From: Dicyema japonicum
Lineage: Eukaryota > Dicyemida > Rhombozoa > Dicyemidae
Direction: 5' to 3'
Length of the DNA stretch: 64,000 nt
NCBI GenBank assembly: GCA_011109175.1
Contig: RDEW01000095.1
Location: 1 to 64,000 of the forward strand
Under the pieces are notes generated by a model that worked only from the letters and a program-made list of their open reading frames with translations, searched no databases and was not told where the DNA came from. Of this stretch, positions 1 through 10,933 are shown piece by piece (positions within the stretch are counted from its first letter, which is position 1; every line of letters begins with the position of its first letter). The translations under genes and the position numbers were made by a program.

Positions 1-850
1 CTTCTCACTTATGCTGACGACCTAATCATCGCTAGCAGGAATAAATACGTGGGTACAGCAAAATCAGAGCTTCAGTCACATATTGATGACCTAGGAGCCT
101 GGTTGAAGTTGAATCGTCTCTTCATATCCAGGGATATATCAACGCATACAATCTTCACCATGGACAGAAAAGAAAAACATACACTGGATTTAAACATTTA
201 TGGAGACTCCTTACCATTACAGATTCGTCCAACTATCCTGGGAGTGACATTTGACCCTTTGATGACATTTTCTCAAAATATGAAGAACGTTATGACAAAG
301 GGTCTCAGGAAACTAAATATAATCAAACCGCTCTTAAAGTCCTGGCCGTCAAGGAATGTGCTGTCGTCTTGTTCAATCAACTTCTAAAATCGACGGTAGA
401 GTATGCTTGTGTCTCATGGGCCTATGGAGCTTCAATATCCAATTCATACAAGATCAACTCCCTAACAGGCAAACTTGCACGTCTAACAAATTTACCCGCG
501 ATTTTTTCCCCCAATGCTTAACCACGCCGCAATCGAAAATAACGGCTCCGGCTTCATCGGAAACAAGTCGTTTCATCCATTCAAGGCTAGAAACCTCAAA
601 TACACGAAATTTGGGGAAAAAACCCACCCCTCTTCAAACTCTAATGAAAGATGATCGTCGTCTATTCAGGAAAGCCGTGGGTACTCTGGAAGAACATAGG
701 AAAAACCTCTCGATCCTGTTGAGGCGTGCCGGGATCACTTAATTAGTTGGTTTACTCCTTCTTTCTTGGTGTTTTTTTTCGGGGTTATTAAATAAATAAA
801 TAATAAATTCGGGGTTAATGAATTAAATTAAATAATAGGCACCGGATAAG
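1..850 (+). mobile_element. Jockey-like LINE, 3' part of the reverse transcriptase ORF and tail
   Basis: The frame is open from base 1 and begins inside the RT palm: codons 4-7 read YADD, the catalytic motif. Further on there is the block ILGVTFDPLMTF, typical of the thumb region of Jockey-clade non-LTR elements. Near 370 the frame shifts by one, and the protein continues as LLKSTVEYACVSWAYG before stopping near 520, so the copy is dead. The last coding block ends near 740. It is followed by a tail with ttaattagttg and a polyA-like run of aataaata. This tail resembles the end of the SINE-2 copies in this window. The 5' end lies outside the window. Confidence 0.8.
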
Positions 851-1484
851 CGAGGTAAAACACAAGAGGGGTATCCTTCAGAGGGATAGCATGTTTCCGC
901 TGCTCTTTGTTCTCTGTTAAAAGTCATTGAGTCGCCGCCTCAATGACTGGTTTGAGCAAATACCAGTTCATTATGAGGGGGTTTGTTTCAGTACAAATCA
1001 CCTTCTTTTTATCGATGACCTGAAGATGTATGCTCGAACAGCTGAAGAGCTCTACTCCATGGGGGTCTGTGCCAGGGAATTCTTTGAGAGTATCGAACTA
1101 GATTTGAAGTATTCAAAGTCTGCGACTAACACGCAAGTATGTAGCCAGTTAGTAAGAGTCCTAGAGGAACACGAAAGATTTAAGTATCTGGGTGTTACCG
1201 AAACTCCAAAGTCCCTTATAATGCCAAGACAAAGCGACAAATTACTGAAGACATTCGTAAAAGAGCAGCGTTATTATGTAAGACGTCTCTAATGCAAGGA
1301 ATTTGTTCCTATCATTAAATGAGTATGCTGTCTTGTTCCTAAACTAATACATAGGTTTTGTGGAGTTTGAGCCCAAAGAGTATGATGAGATGAATGTTAT
1401 GATCCGTTGAGTACTCAGAGAAAACCATTTTCATGTGCTGGCAGCCAATAAGGAAAGACTATATTTACCCCGTGATAAATTCGG

Positions 1485-2103
1485 ACGTGGACTGTGTGGA
1501 GTAGTCCAACTAAGTGAGCGCATCCTAATGCGAATGCACGACACCCTGATAGCTGGGTCAAGTGTGTCTGCTAGGAAGCACGCCATAATAACGACCGAGA
1601 AAACACGGGCAATCCACCTAGGCACTATCAGACCTTTTTTGTTGCTAAGTATGGTATTGATGATGGTGGGCTAGTAAATGTGAAGGCGTTGATCGAATTA
1701 CAATATAATATTTTGATAAAAATGATCAACTTAAAAAAGCTTCATAAGGTACTCTTCAGAGCATTGGACAATCCACATGTCGACCTTAAGTCNACGTGGA
1801 CTGTGTGGAGTAGTCCAACTAAGTGAGCGTATCTTAATCCGTATGCACGACACCCTGATAGCTGGGTCAAGTGTGTCTGCTAGGAAGCACGCCATAATAA
1901 CGACCGAGAAAACACGGGCAATCCACCTAGGCACTATCAGACCTTTTTTGTCTTCCTAAGTATGGTATTGATGATGGTGGGCTAGTAAATGTGAAGGCGT
2001 TGATCGAATTACAATATAATATTTTGATGAAAATGATCAACTTAAAAAACCTTCATAAGGTAATCTTTAGAGCATTGGACAATCCACATGTCGACCTTAA
2101 GTC
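1485..2103 (+). repeat. Direct duplication (about 308 bp) around an N, probable assembly overlap
   Basis: Bases 1485-1792 and 1794-2103 are nearly identical and are separated by a single N at 1793. Both start with acgtggactgtgtggagtag and end with gtcgaccttaagtc. The small differences (a few substitutions and an indel near 1950) look allelic. The sequence is the middle of the R2-like LINE. Two overlapping contig ends joined without merging would give exactly this pattern. Confidence 0.75.
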
Positions 2104-2861
2104 GTAGACAATATGGCTAAAACACGGAGACAACTCACCTCGATCGGAGGCGTTGTACACGTATATGCAAGACCGCAATATTTTTTGAAGTCGATCAACA
2201 AATAAATGTCCCCATTGTAAGTCAAGGAGCATGTCGGTTGATCATTTATGCACTCGGAACGGATCCATGCTCTGCCACGACTATATGTGAAAACACAACG
2301 AGGTAGTAAGGAATCTTCATCTTTTACTATGCAATAAGTATGGTATTAGCCACACCAGAAAGTTGCGGACTCATAAGGTGCAATCTGTAGTAGAGAACAC
2401 CAGGGTTCAGATAAAGGTAGACAGTGTTATCCGTACCTCGGTGATAGTCTAGCACAATAAACCGGACATTGTGGTACAAGAAGGAGTCTGGCCAAGTCCT
2501 TATCATAGAGGTTATCATTACGTCTCAAAACCGTTTGCAGACTGTGGAGATGGAGAAAAAAAAGTATGACTTGCTTGCAAACGAGATGGGGCAGATGCTT
2601 GGTTGCAAGCTCCTCGTTGTTCTAATAGTAATGACGTGGGAAGGAATTGCAACAAAGTACCACAAGGGTTATCTGAAACAGTTAGGGGTAGATAGGAAGC
2701 TCCAGGCCTATCTACAGTTTACTGTATTAAAACGGACCTTAGAGAGCCTGACACTGGAGTATAGAAGGCAAAGCCCGGAGATTCCATATGAACAAAAGGT
2801 TCAATTGGACAAGGCGATCTCGGAATTGTTTCAGAAACCAGAATCGAACCTGCCTGAAGAG

Positions 2862-3127
2862 GCTGGCGAACAGGATGGCGAGGAAGGTTGTGATTACTAA
2901 ATTTTAACTTGTTATTGTTGGTTAAATAAAGTGGGGTTAAGATAACATTTATATTATATTAAAAATATAACATTTATATTTATTTCAAAATAGAGCTGGC
3001 GAACAGGATGGCGAGGAAGGTTGTGATTACTAAATTTTAACTTGTTATTGTTGGTTAAATAAAGTGGGGTTAAGATAACATTTATATTATATTAAAAATA
3101 TAACATTTATATTTATTTCAAAATAGA
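2862..3127 (+). repeat. Tandem duplication of 133 bp
   Basis: The stretch starting gctggcgaacaggatggcg at 2862 recurs at 2995, giving two adjacent copies with a period of 133 bp and almost no divergence. It covers the last codons of the R2-like nuclease ORF and its AT-rich 3' tail. The near identity implies a recent event or an assembly artefact. Confidence 0.9.
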
Positions 3128-3214
3128 AATACCCGCGTGGCGCCATGTGGTGCTTCGTGACTAATTGGTTGAAGTTTCAGTTTTGTTCGTCTGTTCCTCC
3201 TCTTTCTTCCTATT

Positions 3215-3660
3215 AGAGTGGTGTCATGTGATCCACCTGTCTAGGTGGCGCCCAGTGCCAGGCCGGCACGAAAAAAGGATCATTTGCTCTCCCCCACTCC
3301 ACTGGAGGGGTTTTCACAACTGCAACCATGGACGTCTTTTACCTTTTATGTTGATTCCGGATGGAATCTGTAGAAGTGGAAACTGGATACACTTAATTAA
3401 TTGTTTACTTTAACTTATTTCTTCGTGGGAAATGTAGATTTCACGATCCTTCTCATTGAAACTATCCATAATCGAGGAGACTGCAATAAGGNCGTTTGCT
3501 CTCCCCCACTCCACTGGAGGGGTTTTCACAACTGCAACTATGGACGCCTTTTACCCTTTATGTTGATTCCGGATGGACTCTGTTTCTGTAAAAGTGGAAA
3601 CTGAATACACTTAATTAGTTGTTTACTTTAACTTCTTTCTCGGTGTATCCGGAGTTAATA
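3215..3660 (+). mobile_element. SINE-2 family, two partial copies around an N
   Basis: Two copies of a segment with ctcccccactccactggag begin near 3283 and 3495, the second just after a single N at 3492. The second copy ends with cacttaattagttg, then a tail resembling that of the Jockey-like LINE. The segment matches, in the opposite orientation, the bodies of copies near 4900, 9950 and 15750. No coding potential is expected. Confidence 0.6.
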
Positions 3661-3679
3661 AAAAATTAACATTAATAAT

Positions 3680-3890
3680 CTACAATCTAGTCGTCTGGTG
3701 CGGCCGAAGGTATTACAGCCTCTTTCCTAAAGGAAATCGGAGGGAAATTGGCCCACCGCAAGAAAGACGTGCGGGAAGCGGTCTGGGTTGAGGCAACGAA
3801 TTGGTATCGCAGTTGTCCGCGGAAACGCTTACTCCGTGATGTCAGCAGCCACTCTCTCCCATAGTTAATAAATAATATTTTATTGTTAAT
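3680..3890 (+). mobile_element. LINE C-terminal fragment (DGKRPDG family)
   Basis: The translation reads TASFLKEIGGKLAHRKKDVR, then, after a one-base shift, WLRQRIGIAVVRGNAYSVM. This is the extreme C-terminus of a metazoan LINE family whose fuller C-terminal part lies at 5090-5790 and 41010-42260. Upstream parts are missing. From 3900 to 4800 I see only AT-rich sequence with no supportable gene. Confidence 0.6.
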
Positions 3891-4799
3891 AAAATTTTCA
3901 ATAATCAACTAATAATCATTTTGTTCCAATTAAAATCGATAATATGAGGTATCTGCATGCAATAGTGGAAAGTTATGAGATACCGTAGCATTCATTACTC
4001 AATAATAAACTGTTAATAACACGTTTTTAAATTATTATTAATAATAAGCACTCCTGGAAAATCATTAAGTTTTCCTTGAAGGACGTTCAGTATCCTTATA
4101 CACATCCTCTTCCATGCTCTCCTATTGCTCGCTATGAATTAATCTTCGCCAATTAGCAACTTTTTTGCTTATTCCGATAGATCCTCGTTTAATACTGTAG
4201 ACATAGTAACTTTAGGCCTTCCAAGAAATGTTCTTTTGGATTGTGCAAAATAGTTTTCCATCGAGATGTTCGGTGGAGCACGTCTGTCCATTCGTAGGAT
4301 GTGACCAAATCGTTTTTAAATATTCAAAATATTCATGTAGCGTCGATGTTTTGTTAAATGGAAGAGAAGTATTAAAATTGTATTAGAAGGTGGGTACTTC
4401 ATTCAAAAACATCAAAAGATAATATTTGTTTTGAAATTCACGGTTGTCCTAGTAACTCCCAAAGTCAAGTTAACGCTAACTTGTCTACGTGTCGAGGCTT
4501 TAAACCTTCTCTGATTAGAACTCAGGACGTTCTATATCGACCTCTGTAATATCCGAAAGCAAGTGGCTTAACAGCTAGCTAGTTTTTCAACGAGTTTTGT
4601 GTGCAAACGTTCTGATTTCAATTTATATGACTTCATTTTTTAACTCTCGCAGTAAAAAACTTGGAGACCATTGGGACTAGTCCAATAACCCTGATGAATT
4701 GTTTAGAGTCGTTTATCGCGAGGAAGAAACGTAAGCAAAAAGTAGTTGCTTATTTGGCTTATTTCCTTGCAAATCGTAAGGAGAATGCTTCTTCAATTT

Positions 4800-5090
4800 G
4801 AGAGCAGCTACTCTTAATTATATTAATTAACCCCCAATACACAGAGAAAGAAATTAATTGTTAGCAACTAATTAAGTGTATGAAGTTCCCACGGTCACAG
4901 AAACAGAAGGTCCTCCCAATGTCACACCAATCCATTCAGAACCTACGGAAAGGGAAGAATCTATCCAGTTGAGTGGATCAGAGCAAATGATCATTTTCCG
5001 TACCACCCTGGCACTGGACACCACTCTAGGAGAACAAGGGCTGAAAGGAACAGAAAAAAGTAAGAAAAATCTTCAACAACTTAAAAGATA
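4800..5090 (-). mobile_element. SINE-2 family copy
   Basis: It shares with 9750-10110 and 15590-15900 the order: a segment like acacagagaaagaaattaat, then a cagaagcag block, a pyrimidine-poor body, and gtaccaccctggcactgg. The tRNA-like head seen at 9750-10110 lies on the minus strand, so this copy is also minus. It appears truncated where the neighbouring LINE fragment begins. An open frame across it is not supported as a gene. Confidence 0.5.
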
Positions 5091-5790
5091 TGTGGTTAAT
5101 TTTTTTCGTAAATATATTGATTTTAATAAATCATGGTGCAATACCTTGTCCAAACCTCGGGACCTTTTTGGACGACGATTCTTTGAGGATTGGAATCGGA
5201 CAAAGGCTGGGACTAGACGTTTGCCAGGAGCACCGATGCCGATGCGGGAAAACATTCGATGCAAAGGATTGCACCCGCTGTCCTGCAGAAGAAGCGCCGG
5301 AAGGGGACCACGTCATGCTGCTCTGAACGATGTGATCGTCAGAGCTCTGAAGGATACAGGCTTCCCAGCACAGCTTGAACCAGTGGGTTTTGATCGAAAA
5401 GATGGAAAGAGACCTGACGGGATGACCCCTTTCCCTTTTGTCTGGAAGATCTTTGGTCTGGGACGCAACCTGTGTAGACACGTTCTCAAGCACGAATATT
5501 TTCAAATCGGTTCAGACACCTGGAGCAGTTGCTTCGACTGCGGAGAACCTAAAAATCAAGAAATATTCTTGCCTCGGGGATCGCTACCGATTTACTCCTG
5601 TTACGACCGAATCATCGGGAGCCGTTGGCCCAATGACGGCTAGTTCTTGCGAGAACTCGGAGATTGCTTGCCAGAAAAAAAGGATTAACGAAAAGGGTTA
5701 TGGCTAAGACAAAAGATTGGAATGGCCATACTCCAAGGGAACTCGTTCGCAATCCACGCAGAAGGCTTCCTCAACTGACATTTGTTTAAT
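5090..5790 (+). mobile_element. LINE C-terminal region with DGKRPDG motif
   Basis: Translated pieces read [72 protein letters not shown] and, after frame changes, CVDTFSST and LWLRQKIGMAILQGNSFAI. This cysteine/histidine segment followed by RPDG is common at the C-terminus of metazoan LINE polyproteins. RPDG followed by a further Asp suggests a PD-(D/E)XK-like nuclease fold, which is inference. At least three frame changes show that the copy is dead. Other copies are at 3680, 11890, 20375 and 41010. Confidence 0.7.
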
Positions 5791-5857
5791 TGTTAAAAAA
5801 ATTTTTTAATAAATCATTAAACAAAAAAATAAAATATATGTATTATGTAGAACAATA

Positions 5858-6913
5858 TTAAGAATTCACTTTAAGTGACTCCAATCTAGTACAATGAGTC
5901 ATACTAAATTGGCTGAGTTCCTTCTTAGCTTCCCTATCACCAAAATAAGCCAAATATTCAATCCGTTTCCCTACAATAAATAATCAGTTCAACTCATTTG
6001 TATCTCTTCTCTACACAGATCAGTCAGGTGAGAAATGTAAGTTCTGATTACATCATTTTCCAACTTTGTGACATCTCCGTTGTAGTCGCTTTTAACATAA
6101 AATCTCAAATTGTGTTTGTCTGTCATATGTGGGACAGAGTAAGTTCTAATGTGAGAAATAAAACATACCTGCTGTGAGTTAGACTGAATAGAGGGTCAGA
6201 AGAGAACAAACTAGTAAGCAGAGGAATCACCACAAATATTATGACAGGGATAGCTCCCACTAATAGCTCTAAATTCCCCCGTTCTGGCTGAGGATTATTC
6301 GCCCGTCGTGGTCTATCTCTGTACACGTAATATCCCCTGTTCATTCTACCAACTTATTTGTGAGACATTAAAATACATTCATTGGCAAAGAATGCTCTGA
6401 AAATGTCCTCAGGTGATATATTCTCGTCAAATTGGGTGTTGTTGTCCTCTCCTCTGTCATAATTTGACCTGGCGGAAGTGTTTGTTAGAACCGAAAATGC
6501 ATGATTTACGGCTGAATGAATCAAAAATTTACCTTTGAAAGCATCTGAGGCTTTGGGGGATGTGTTTTTGTCTGGGTGTAGTTGAAGTGCCATCTTTTTG
6601 TAGGCACTTTTGATCTCTTCTTGTGTGGCAGACCTCCCAACTCCCAGAATATTGTAATAATCAGTTTCTCTTAAAACTCTGTCATACATAAGTGATACTC
6701 ACTTTCTTACAAGTTCATCCTCATTCTTTAATTTCTTTACCTTTTTCCTGAGTTCTACAAAAATTAAGCCAATATTACCTTCTGTTTCTTTTAAGGGTAT
6801 AATTTGTCCGATTTATTTATGAATTTTTCAGCTTGGTCATAGCAGCCTTCTTTAATGTGTTTATTGGCTATTTCAATGCATTTTATGCTCGCATCTTTAT
6901 TGGCCACACTCAT
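5858..6913 (-). CDS. DNAJB12: DNAJB12/DNAJB14-like ER membrane J-protein
   Basis: Co-chaperone anchored in the ER membrane that recruits Hsp70 for quality control. The start at 6913 gives [19 protein letters not shown], matching the family N-terminus. The J domain has DYYNILGV, an AYKKMAL helix and the catalytic HPD in LQLHPDKN. It is followed by [11 protein letters not shown], a hydrophobic membrane segment ([16 protein letters not shown]) and the C-terminal DUF1977-type region ending ESLKVNS. Six introns of 21-24 nt restore the frame. Near 6795-6797 one base seems missing in a CCC run (minus strand): the frame after KLYP needs one extra base to reach LKETE. Either this is a consensus error or the allele is broken. 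Orthology to B12 versus B14 is not resolved. Confidence 0.88.
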
Positions 6914-7182
6914 ACGTGTAACAAAGTTTAATTATTTGATTTTAAATTTATTTTTTATTAAAATATAAAAATAAAAATTCTTTTCGTCTGCGACTTGATA
7001 TTAACCACCATGATTCCTGTTTCCATAAACAAGGAAATAGTAACCACCATGATTTCTGTTCTTCTAAACGTCCGCACTATTCTTGTGTGTTCCTTAAACC
7101 ACCCGATCGTTTTTCAGAAATGCCTCTTAACTATCAATAAGATTCTTATTATACTTATTCTTATTATTATTATTATTATTAT
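6914..7182. other. Intergenic sequence with low-complexity repeats
   Basis: This AT-rich stretch upstream of the J-protein gene contains two near copies of aaccaccatgatt (about 7003 and 7041) and a run of att trinucleotides at about 7155-7182. The trinucleotide run is the 3' tail of the minus-strand LINE that follows. No gene is supported; the frame that is open here is low complexity. Confidence 0.6.
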
Positions 7183-8909
7183 AAAGCACAACGTCTTGCC
7201 ATTGGAAATGACAAAATCGGTGCAGTACCAAACATTATTCTTTTAGTTAATTTTCTCCACTTTCCACGATCCTGAGCCAAATCCCTCAAGTAGTCCAGGT
7301 CATCTCCCGTAGTTAGGGATAATCCTATTCTCTTCAGGTCTTCATTCAGTGTCGTGGCCAGTGATGCTCTCGGACGTCCTCGAACTTCACCTCCTCGGTT
7401 TGAAAGTATTCCTCCATGGCAACATTAGCTGGAGTTTCGATATTTCCCAGTAGGATGTGTCCAGATAGGCTCCAACGAAATTCCATGATGTCTAGTGAAA
7501 TCGGTTTAGAAGACGTAATAGAGTATAGTACTTGACTTCTTCTTCTCATACGGTCCCAGCACGAATGAATCTTCCGTAGTTGTCCCCGGTGGAAGGAGTT
7601 TAGTTTTTCAATGTCATTTAGGGTTAATGACCAGGAACTTGCATTATATAGGAGTATTGGTTTGACTAACGAATTGTATAGTCGAGTTCTGATCTCTCGA
7701 TTCAAGCCCTTCTTTCTTAGAAACCAATTTCTTCTCAAGTTGTATAAGGACGTATTTGCTTTAATCTTCCGTGCAATGATATCTTCTTTATCTCTAAGCA
7801 GGGATCCCAGCTTTTTAACCTTTCGCCAATGCTCTTCCAGAATAGATTCCTTCCTCATCAAAGTTGTCAGCTCTGTCTTGTCTTTGTTGATATTTAGTGA
7901 CCATTTTTCGAATACTCTTGGTGCCGTCTGAGTAATCCCAATAGGGCCTCCCATTTTGCGAGACGAAGTCCACATCATCTGCATAAGCTAGGATGCTAGT
8001 TCCCTCCACAATAAAAGGCTTGAGATCCCGTAGCGCAGACTCAAGATATGCAACAAAGAGGAGAGGAGACAATGGATCTCCTTGTGGGGTCCCAGTATTT
8101 GTCGAAAATGGCATGGCTTGAGTATTTCCGATTTTAACAGTTAGTTGTGTTTCAGCCAGTAGTGCCCTAATCATCGAAACTGACGAGGCGTCAAATAGAC
8201 CCGTGATAAATTCCAATAGTTTACAACGGTTAACTGAATCAAACGCTTTCGATATGTCAATCCCAAGGATCCCAAAAGATGTTCTAAATCTTTGAATGGT
8301 TGAACATCTCCATTTTAGGCTCCATAAGACGTCTGCCGTTGATCTCCCCTCGCGGAATCCACTATGATATGGTGAAAGATAGGCTTCCAAATTATCTCTT
8401 ACACGTTCGAGAGTGATAATAGCCAGGATCTTCCTGATAACATTCATTAGGATGATCGGTTTCAAGTTTGTTACTTTTCCTTTCGGCTTATTTGGTTTGG
8501 GAACCGGAATCAAATAACCCTCTCCAATGGGTAACAACACACGTTCTTCAAACATTTTGTTCATGATCAACGCAATGATTTCGTAGTCACCGCCGTGTTT
8601 GAATAGTTCAGGATGTAGTCCATCCGGGCCCGCACTTTTATCAGGTTTCAGCCTTTCACATGCTAATTTCACCTCATAAGGTGCAATTTTCATTCCCAGT
8701 TCACCGGATCCACAGATGAATGCCGAAATCACATTCTGAGTCGTATTTATCCCCGACCTGAAGTGATCAGTAACCAACTCGGCAATCTCAGATGGGTTCA
8801 TTATTCGTCTTCCATTTTGGTCGTATAGTATTGGGGTACTCTTCTTATTGTGACATTTAAGTAGCCTAACGGCTTGGTAGTATCCCCTGTTACCCTTTAG
8901 CCCTTCCAC
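7155..8909 (-). mobile_element. R4/Dong-like LINE, RT and C-terminal region
   Basis: On the minus strand the RT domain is readable: LKPIILMNVIRKILA, SPYHSGFREGRSTADVLWSL, GIDISKAFDSVNR (palm), GTPQGDPLSPLLFVAYLE and SILAYADDVDF, the catalytic box. A frameshift after the YADD box leads to the thumb and C-terminal part with WSLTLNDIEKLNSFHRGQLRK and WSLSGHILLGNIETPANVAM. A second shift near 7400 is needed to read RGRPRASLATTLNEDL. The GFR-GRSTAD style and the RWxxxGHILR block resemble the R4/Dong clade. The 3' end is an att-repeat tail. It is not coding-competent. Confidence 0.8.
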
Positions 8910-8944
8910 TTATTCTTAAGGAACTTTTAATAAAAAAAGAGTAT

Positions 8945-9245
8945 AATCCGGGTGGCGCAGTGATTGGTGGGGAAAAGGCTTTATGACCCTGGTTCGAATG
9001 CTGTACATTCCGGCTAAGGGTTCCACGCGTCTACGATATGAGTGACGCCGTCATCAATGAACATCTCACTACGGCACCAGATGTCTATAAAAAAAACTTA
9101 CACGCGACAAAAAGAAAATACAAGTGAAGAGCATTCCTCGGTTCTCCCTTTACGATTAGTTATCATAACTGTTCTTTACTTAAAAATAAAGTGCATGTCC
9201 GCCTGGGTGAAGTTATATATACTCTGCGTAAAATGAAGTATTATT
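8945..9245 (+). mobile_element. SINE-1, tRNA-derived, fullest copy
   Basis: The head has an A-box-like gtggcgcagtgattgg and a B-box-like ggttcgaatgc spaced as in a tRNA promoter. The body contains gagtgacgccgtcatcaatg and tttacttaaaaataaagtg, and the tail is agtattatta. Related copies are near 25930, 31463, 33750, 36330, 37100 (minus) and a tail near 19965. It would be transcribed by RNA polymerase III. Confidence 0.75.
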
Positions 9246-9285
9246 AAGGAATTTTTGACAATTCTGTGCTTATTACGGTTGGATA

Positions 9286-9702
9286 TTGTTATCTTACCCT
9301 TATCAACGAATTATCCGTCTCACAAAATGTGTTGAAAAATTTCAAGGAAAACCTAGATCAAGATCTTTATCAGTACTTGTCAAAAATAGTCTGCTATATC
9401 TAAAAATCAGACCTTTTATATGGAAAGTATTTGACCTCAAAAAATTGGAATGTACAATACTTTTTTCAAAAATAAACTTCGTGCATCCTATGATACCTGA
9501 GTCAATCAATTCGTCCAAGCATGCAAGAAAAGCGGATAAGAGATTTATCAATCATAAAGAGATTAAGACAATAAGCGTGCCAGAAATATGCAACAGTGCA
9601 CGAGCTCAATCTTCAGACGAATTAACCATTGAACTAAATAATATCTCGGTTCTTCATGGATCAATATTTTCTCATTTATTCAGTACAGAGACAAAAAAAT
9701 AG
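9286..9702 (+). CDS. Hypothetical ORF, 138 codons, unrecognised
   Basis: An uninterrupted frame encodes a basic, leucine- and isoleucine-rich protein beginning MLSYPYQRIIRLTK and ending in a lysine-rich FSTETKK. I recognise no domain, signal peptide or membrane segment. It lies between a SINE-1 copy and a SINE-2 copy. Its length without introns is unusual here, where true genes are normally split by micro-introns, so it may be chance or transposon-derived. Confidence 0.2.
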   Translation: MLSYPYQRIIRLTKCVEKFQGKPRSRSLSVLVKNSLLYLKIRPFIWKVFDLKKLECTILFSKINFVHPMIPESINSSKHARKADKRFINHKEIKTISVPEICNSARAQSSDELTIELNNISVLHGSIFSHLFSTETKK

Positions 9703-9749
9703 TCCCTGGACTTAAATAAGTTTTTTGGGCTTCTTCGGAAGTAAACCTC

Positions 9750-10110
9750 CCTGTTTATTAACTCAGGATACATAGAGAAGCTCTCAAAACCAATAAATTC
9801 TTTAAATTCCCAGGTCGCAGAAGCAGAAATCTTTCAATATCAGAGAAGCCCACGTAGAACCAATTGAAATGAAAAAACGTCCGATTTTGCAGCTGCGGGA
9901 ATTCTTTCATTGGAGTGGGTAAGAGTAAATGATTTTTTGCGCCATTTACTGGTACTGGGTGCCACCTGAAACAGGTCGATTGAATTATGTGCTCTGGTTG
10001 AAGAGAAATAACAAAGTAAAAAATCCTTGATCAAATAGCCAGTAGGGGGAATCGAACCTACAGAGTATTGCAAATGACATAGCATCTACCATTCTATCAT
10101 TAAGGGGTTG
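9750..10110 (-). mobile_element. SINE-2, tRNA-derived, copy with head
   Basis: On the minus strand the element begins with a tRNA-like segment: an A-box-like tagaatggtagatgc and a B-box ggttcgattcc, near 10040-10095. The body follows toward 9750, ending with a segment related to the SINE-2 3' tail. This copy defines the orientation of the family. Confidence 0.65.
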
Positions 10111-10215
10111 AAATACCCGAACGCATAATATGTCAAAAGATTAATATTATTAAAATAACATTAATTAAAAATTATTTAAAAAATAATTGTACAGTTTATT
10201 AACACGTTTTTCGTG

Positions 10216-10933
10216 ATGCAGGTTGTCATTTTAAAATTATTTTAGAAAGGTAAAAAAAAGATTGTTGCACCAAAATATTTTGCTAAGGAAACTACAAAGA
10301 CAAATCGTCACCCTCTTATAAAAGAAAGGAAGAAGAACTTTGGCATCGGACAAGACATTCAGCCTAAACGGGACCTTTCTCACTTCATTAGATGGCCCAA
10401 ATACATTGCTCATCAAAGGAAACTGTCTGTCATTAAAAAACGATTGAAAGTGCCTCCAGCAATCCATCAATTCACCCAAACTTTAAATTCTGAGCAAAGT
10501 ATCAATCTTCTTTGATTTTAGCCCGTGATCTTGTGGGTCTACTGAAGAAATACAAGAATTTAAAACAGGGTGTTAGATGCGTTACTCGACTTGTGGAAAC
10601 GAAGAGAGCCAGACTGGTGGTTATATCCCATGATGTGGATCCAATAGAATTGGTGCTGCACATGCCTAGTTTGTGTCGACGAATGGGGGTCCATACTGCA
10701 TAGTTAAGGGAAAATCTCTGTTGGGGTCGATTGTTGGGCGAAAAACGTGTACCGTAGTGGCGATCGACTCAATTCTACCAGAGACAGCTCCGACCGTGTC
10801 AAAACTCTGTGAAATATATATGCAGCAGTATAACAACAGGGGAGATGAGATTATGTCTAAATGGGGCGGAGGAGTCCTTTCTGATAAGGTTGAACGAAGG
10901 AAGCACAAGCAGGCATTAAGAGTTAATTCCTAA
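10216..10933 (+). CDS. RPL7A: Large-subunit ribosomal protein eL8 (RPL7A)
   Basis: Component of the 60S ribosome. Exon 1 is only ATG CAG (10216-10221). A 24-nt intron follows, then [39 protein letters not shown], a 23-nt intron, [14 protein letters not shown] and, in another frame, [22 protein letters not shown] and KWGGGVL. Two oddities stand out. First, between LLKKYK and [13 protein letters not shown] about 30 residues normally present in the family (the lysine-rich stretch after HKYRPE) are absent. Second, at 10685-10692 the frame breaks in ATGGGGGTCC; one extra base would restore MGVPYC. The presence of introns argues against a processed pseudogene. A consensus error or a disabled copy is possible. 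Confidence 0.9.

Larger units (their letters stand above)
880..3127 (+). mobile_element. R2-like LINE remnant with restriction-like endonuclease domain
   Basis: Pieces of one non-LTR element lie in order but with many stops and frameshifts. At 980-1290 there is an RT fragment with LLFIDDLKMYAR (an IDD variant of the YADD box) and FKYLGV. At 1430-1500 there is ERLYLPRDKFGRGLCGV. At 2200-2290 there is a zinc knuckle CPHCKSRSMSVDHLC with CHDY, then KHNEVVRNLHLLLCNKYGI. At 2455-2900 the end of a PD-(D/E)XK-type nuclease domain shows KPDIVV, then (frame shifted) EVIITSQNRLQTVEMEKKKYD, and finally TLESLTLEYRRQ. This order (RT, Zn knuckle, nuclease) is that of R2-type elements. The copy cannot encode a working protein. 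Fragments of the same end occur near 14340 and 48955. Confidence 0.75.

Noticed and set aside
4876-5643. A 255-codon open frame that looks like a gene
   Set aside because: It runs through a SINE-2 copy into a LINE C-terminal fragment, and the conserved LINE motifs lie in several frames. It is a chance fusion of repeat sequence.
10030-10100. Possible genuine tRNA gene on the minus strand
   Set aside because: A and B boxes are present, but a full cloverleaf with a paired acceptor stem is not seen, and the sequence continues into a repeated body. It is a SINE head.
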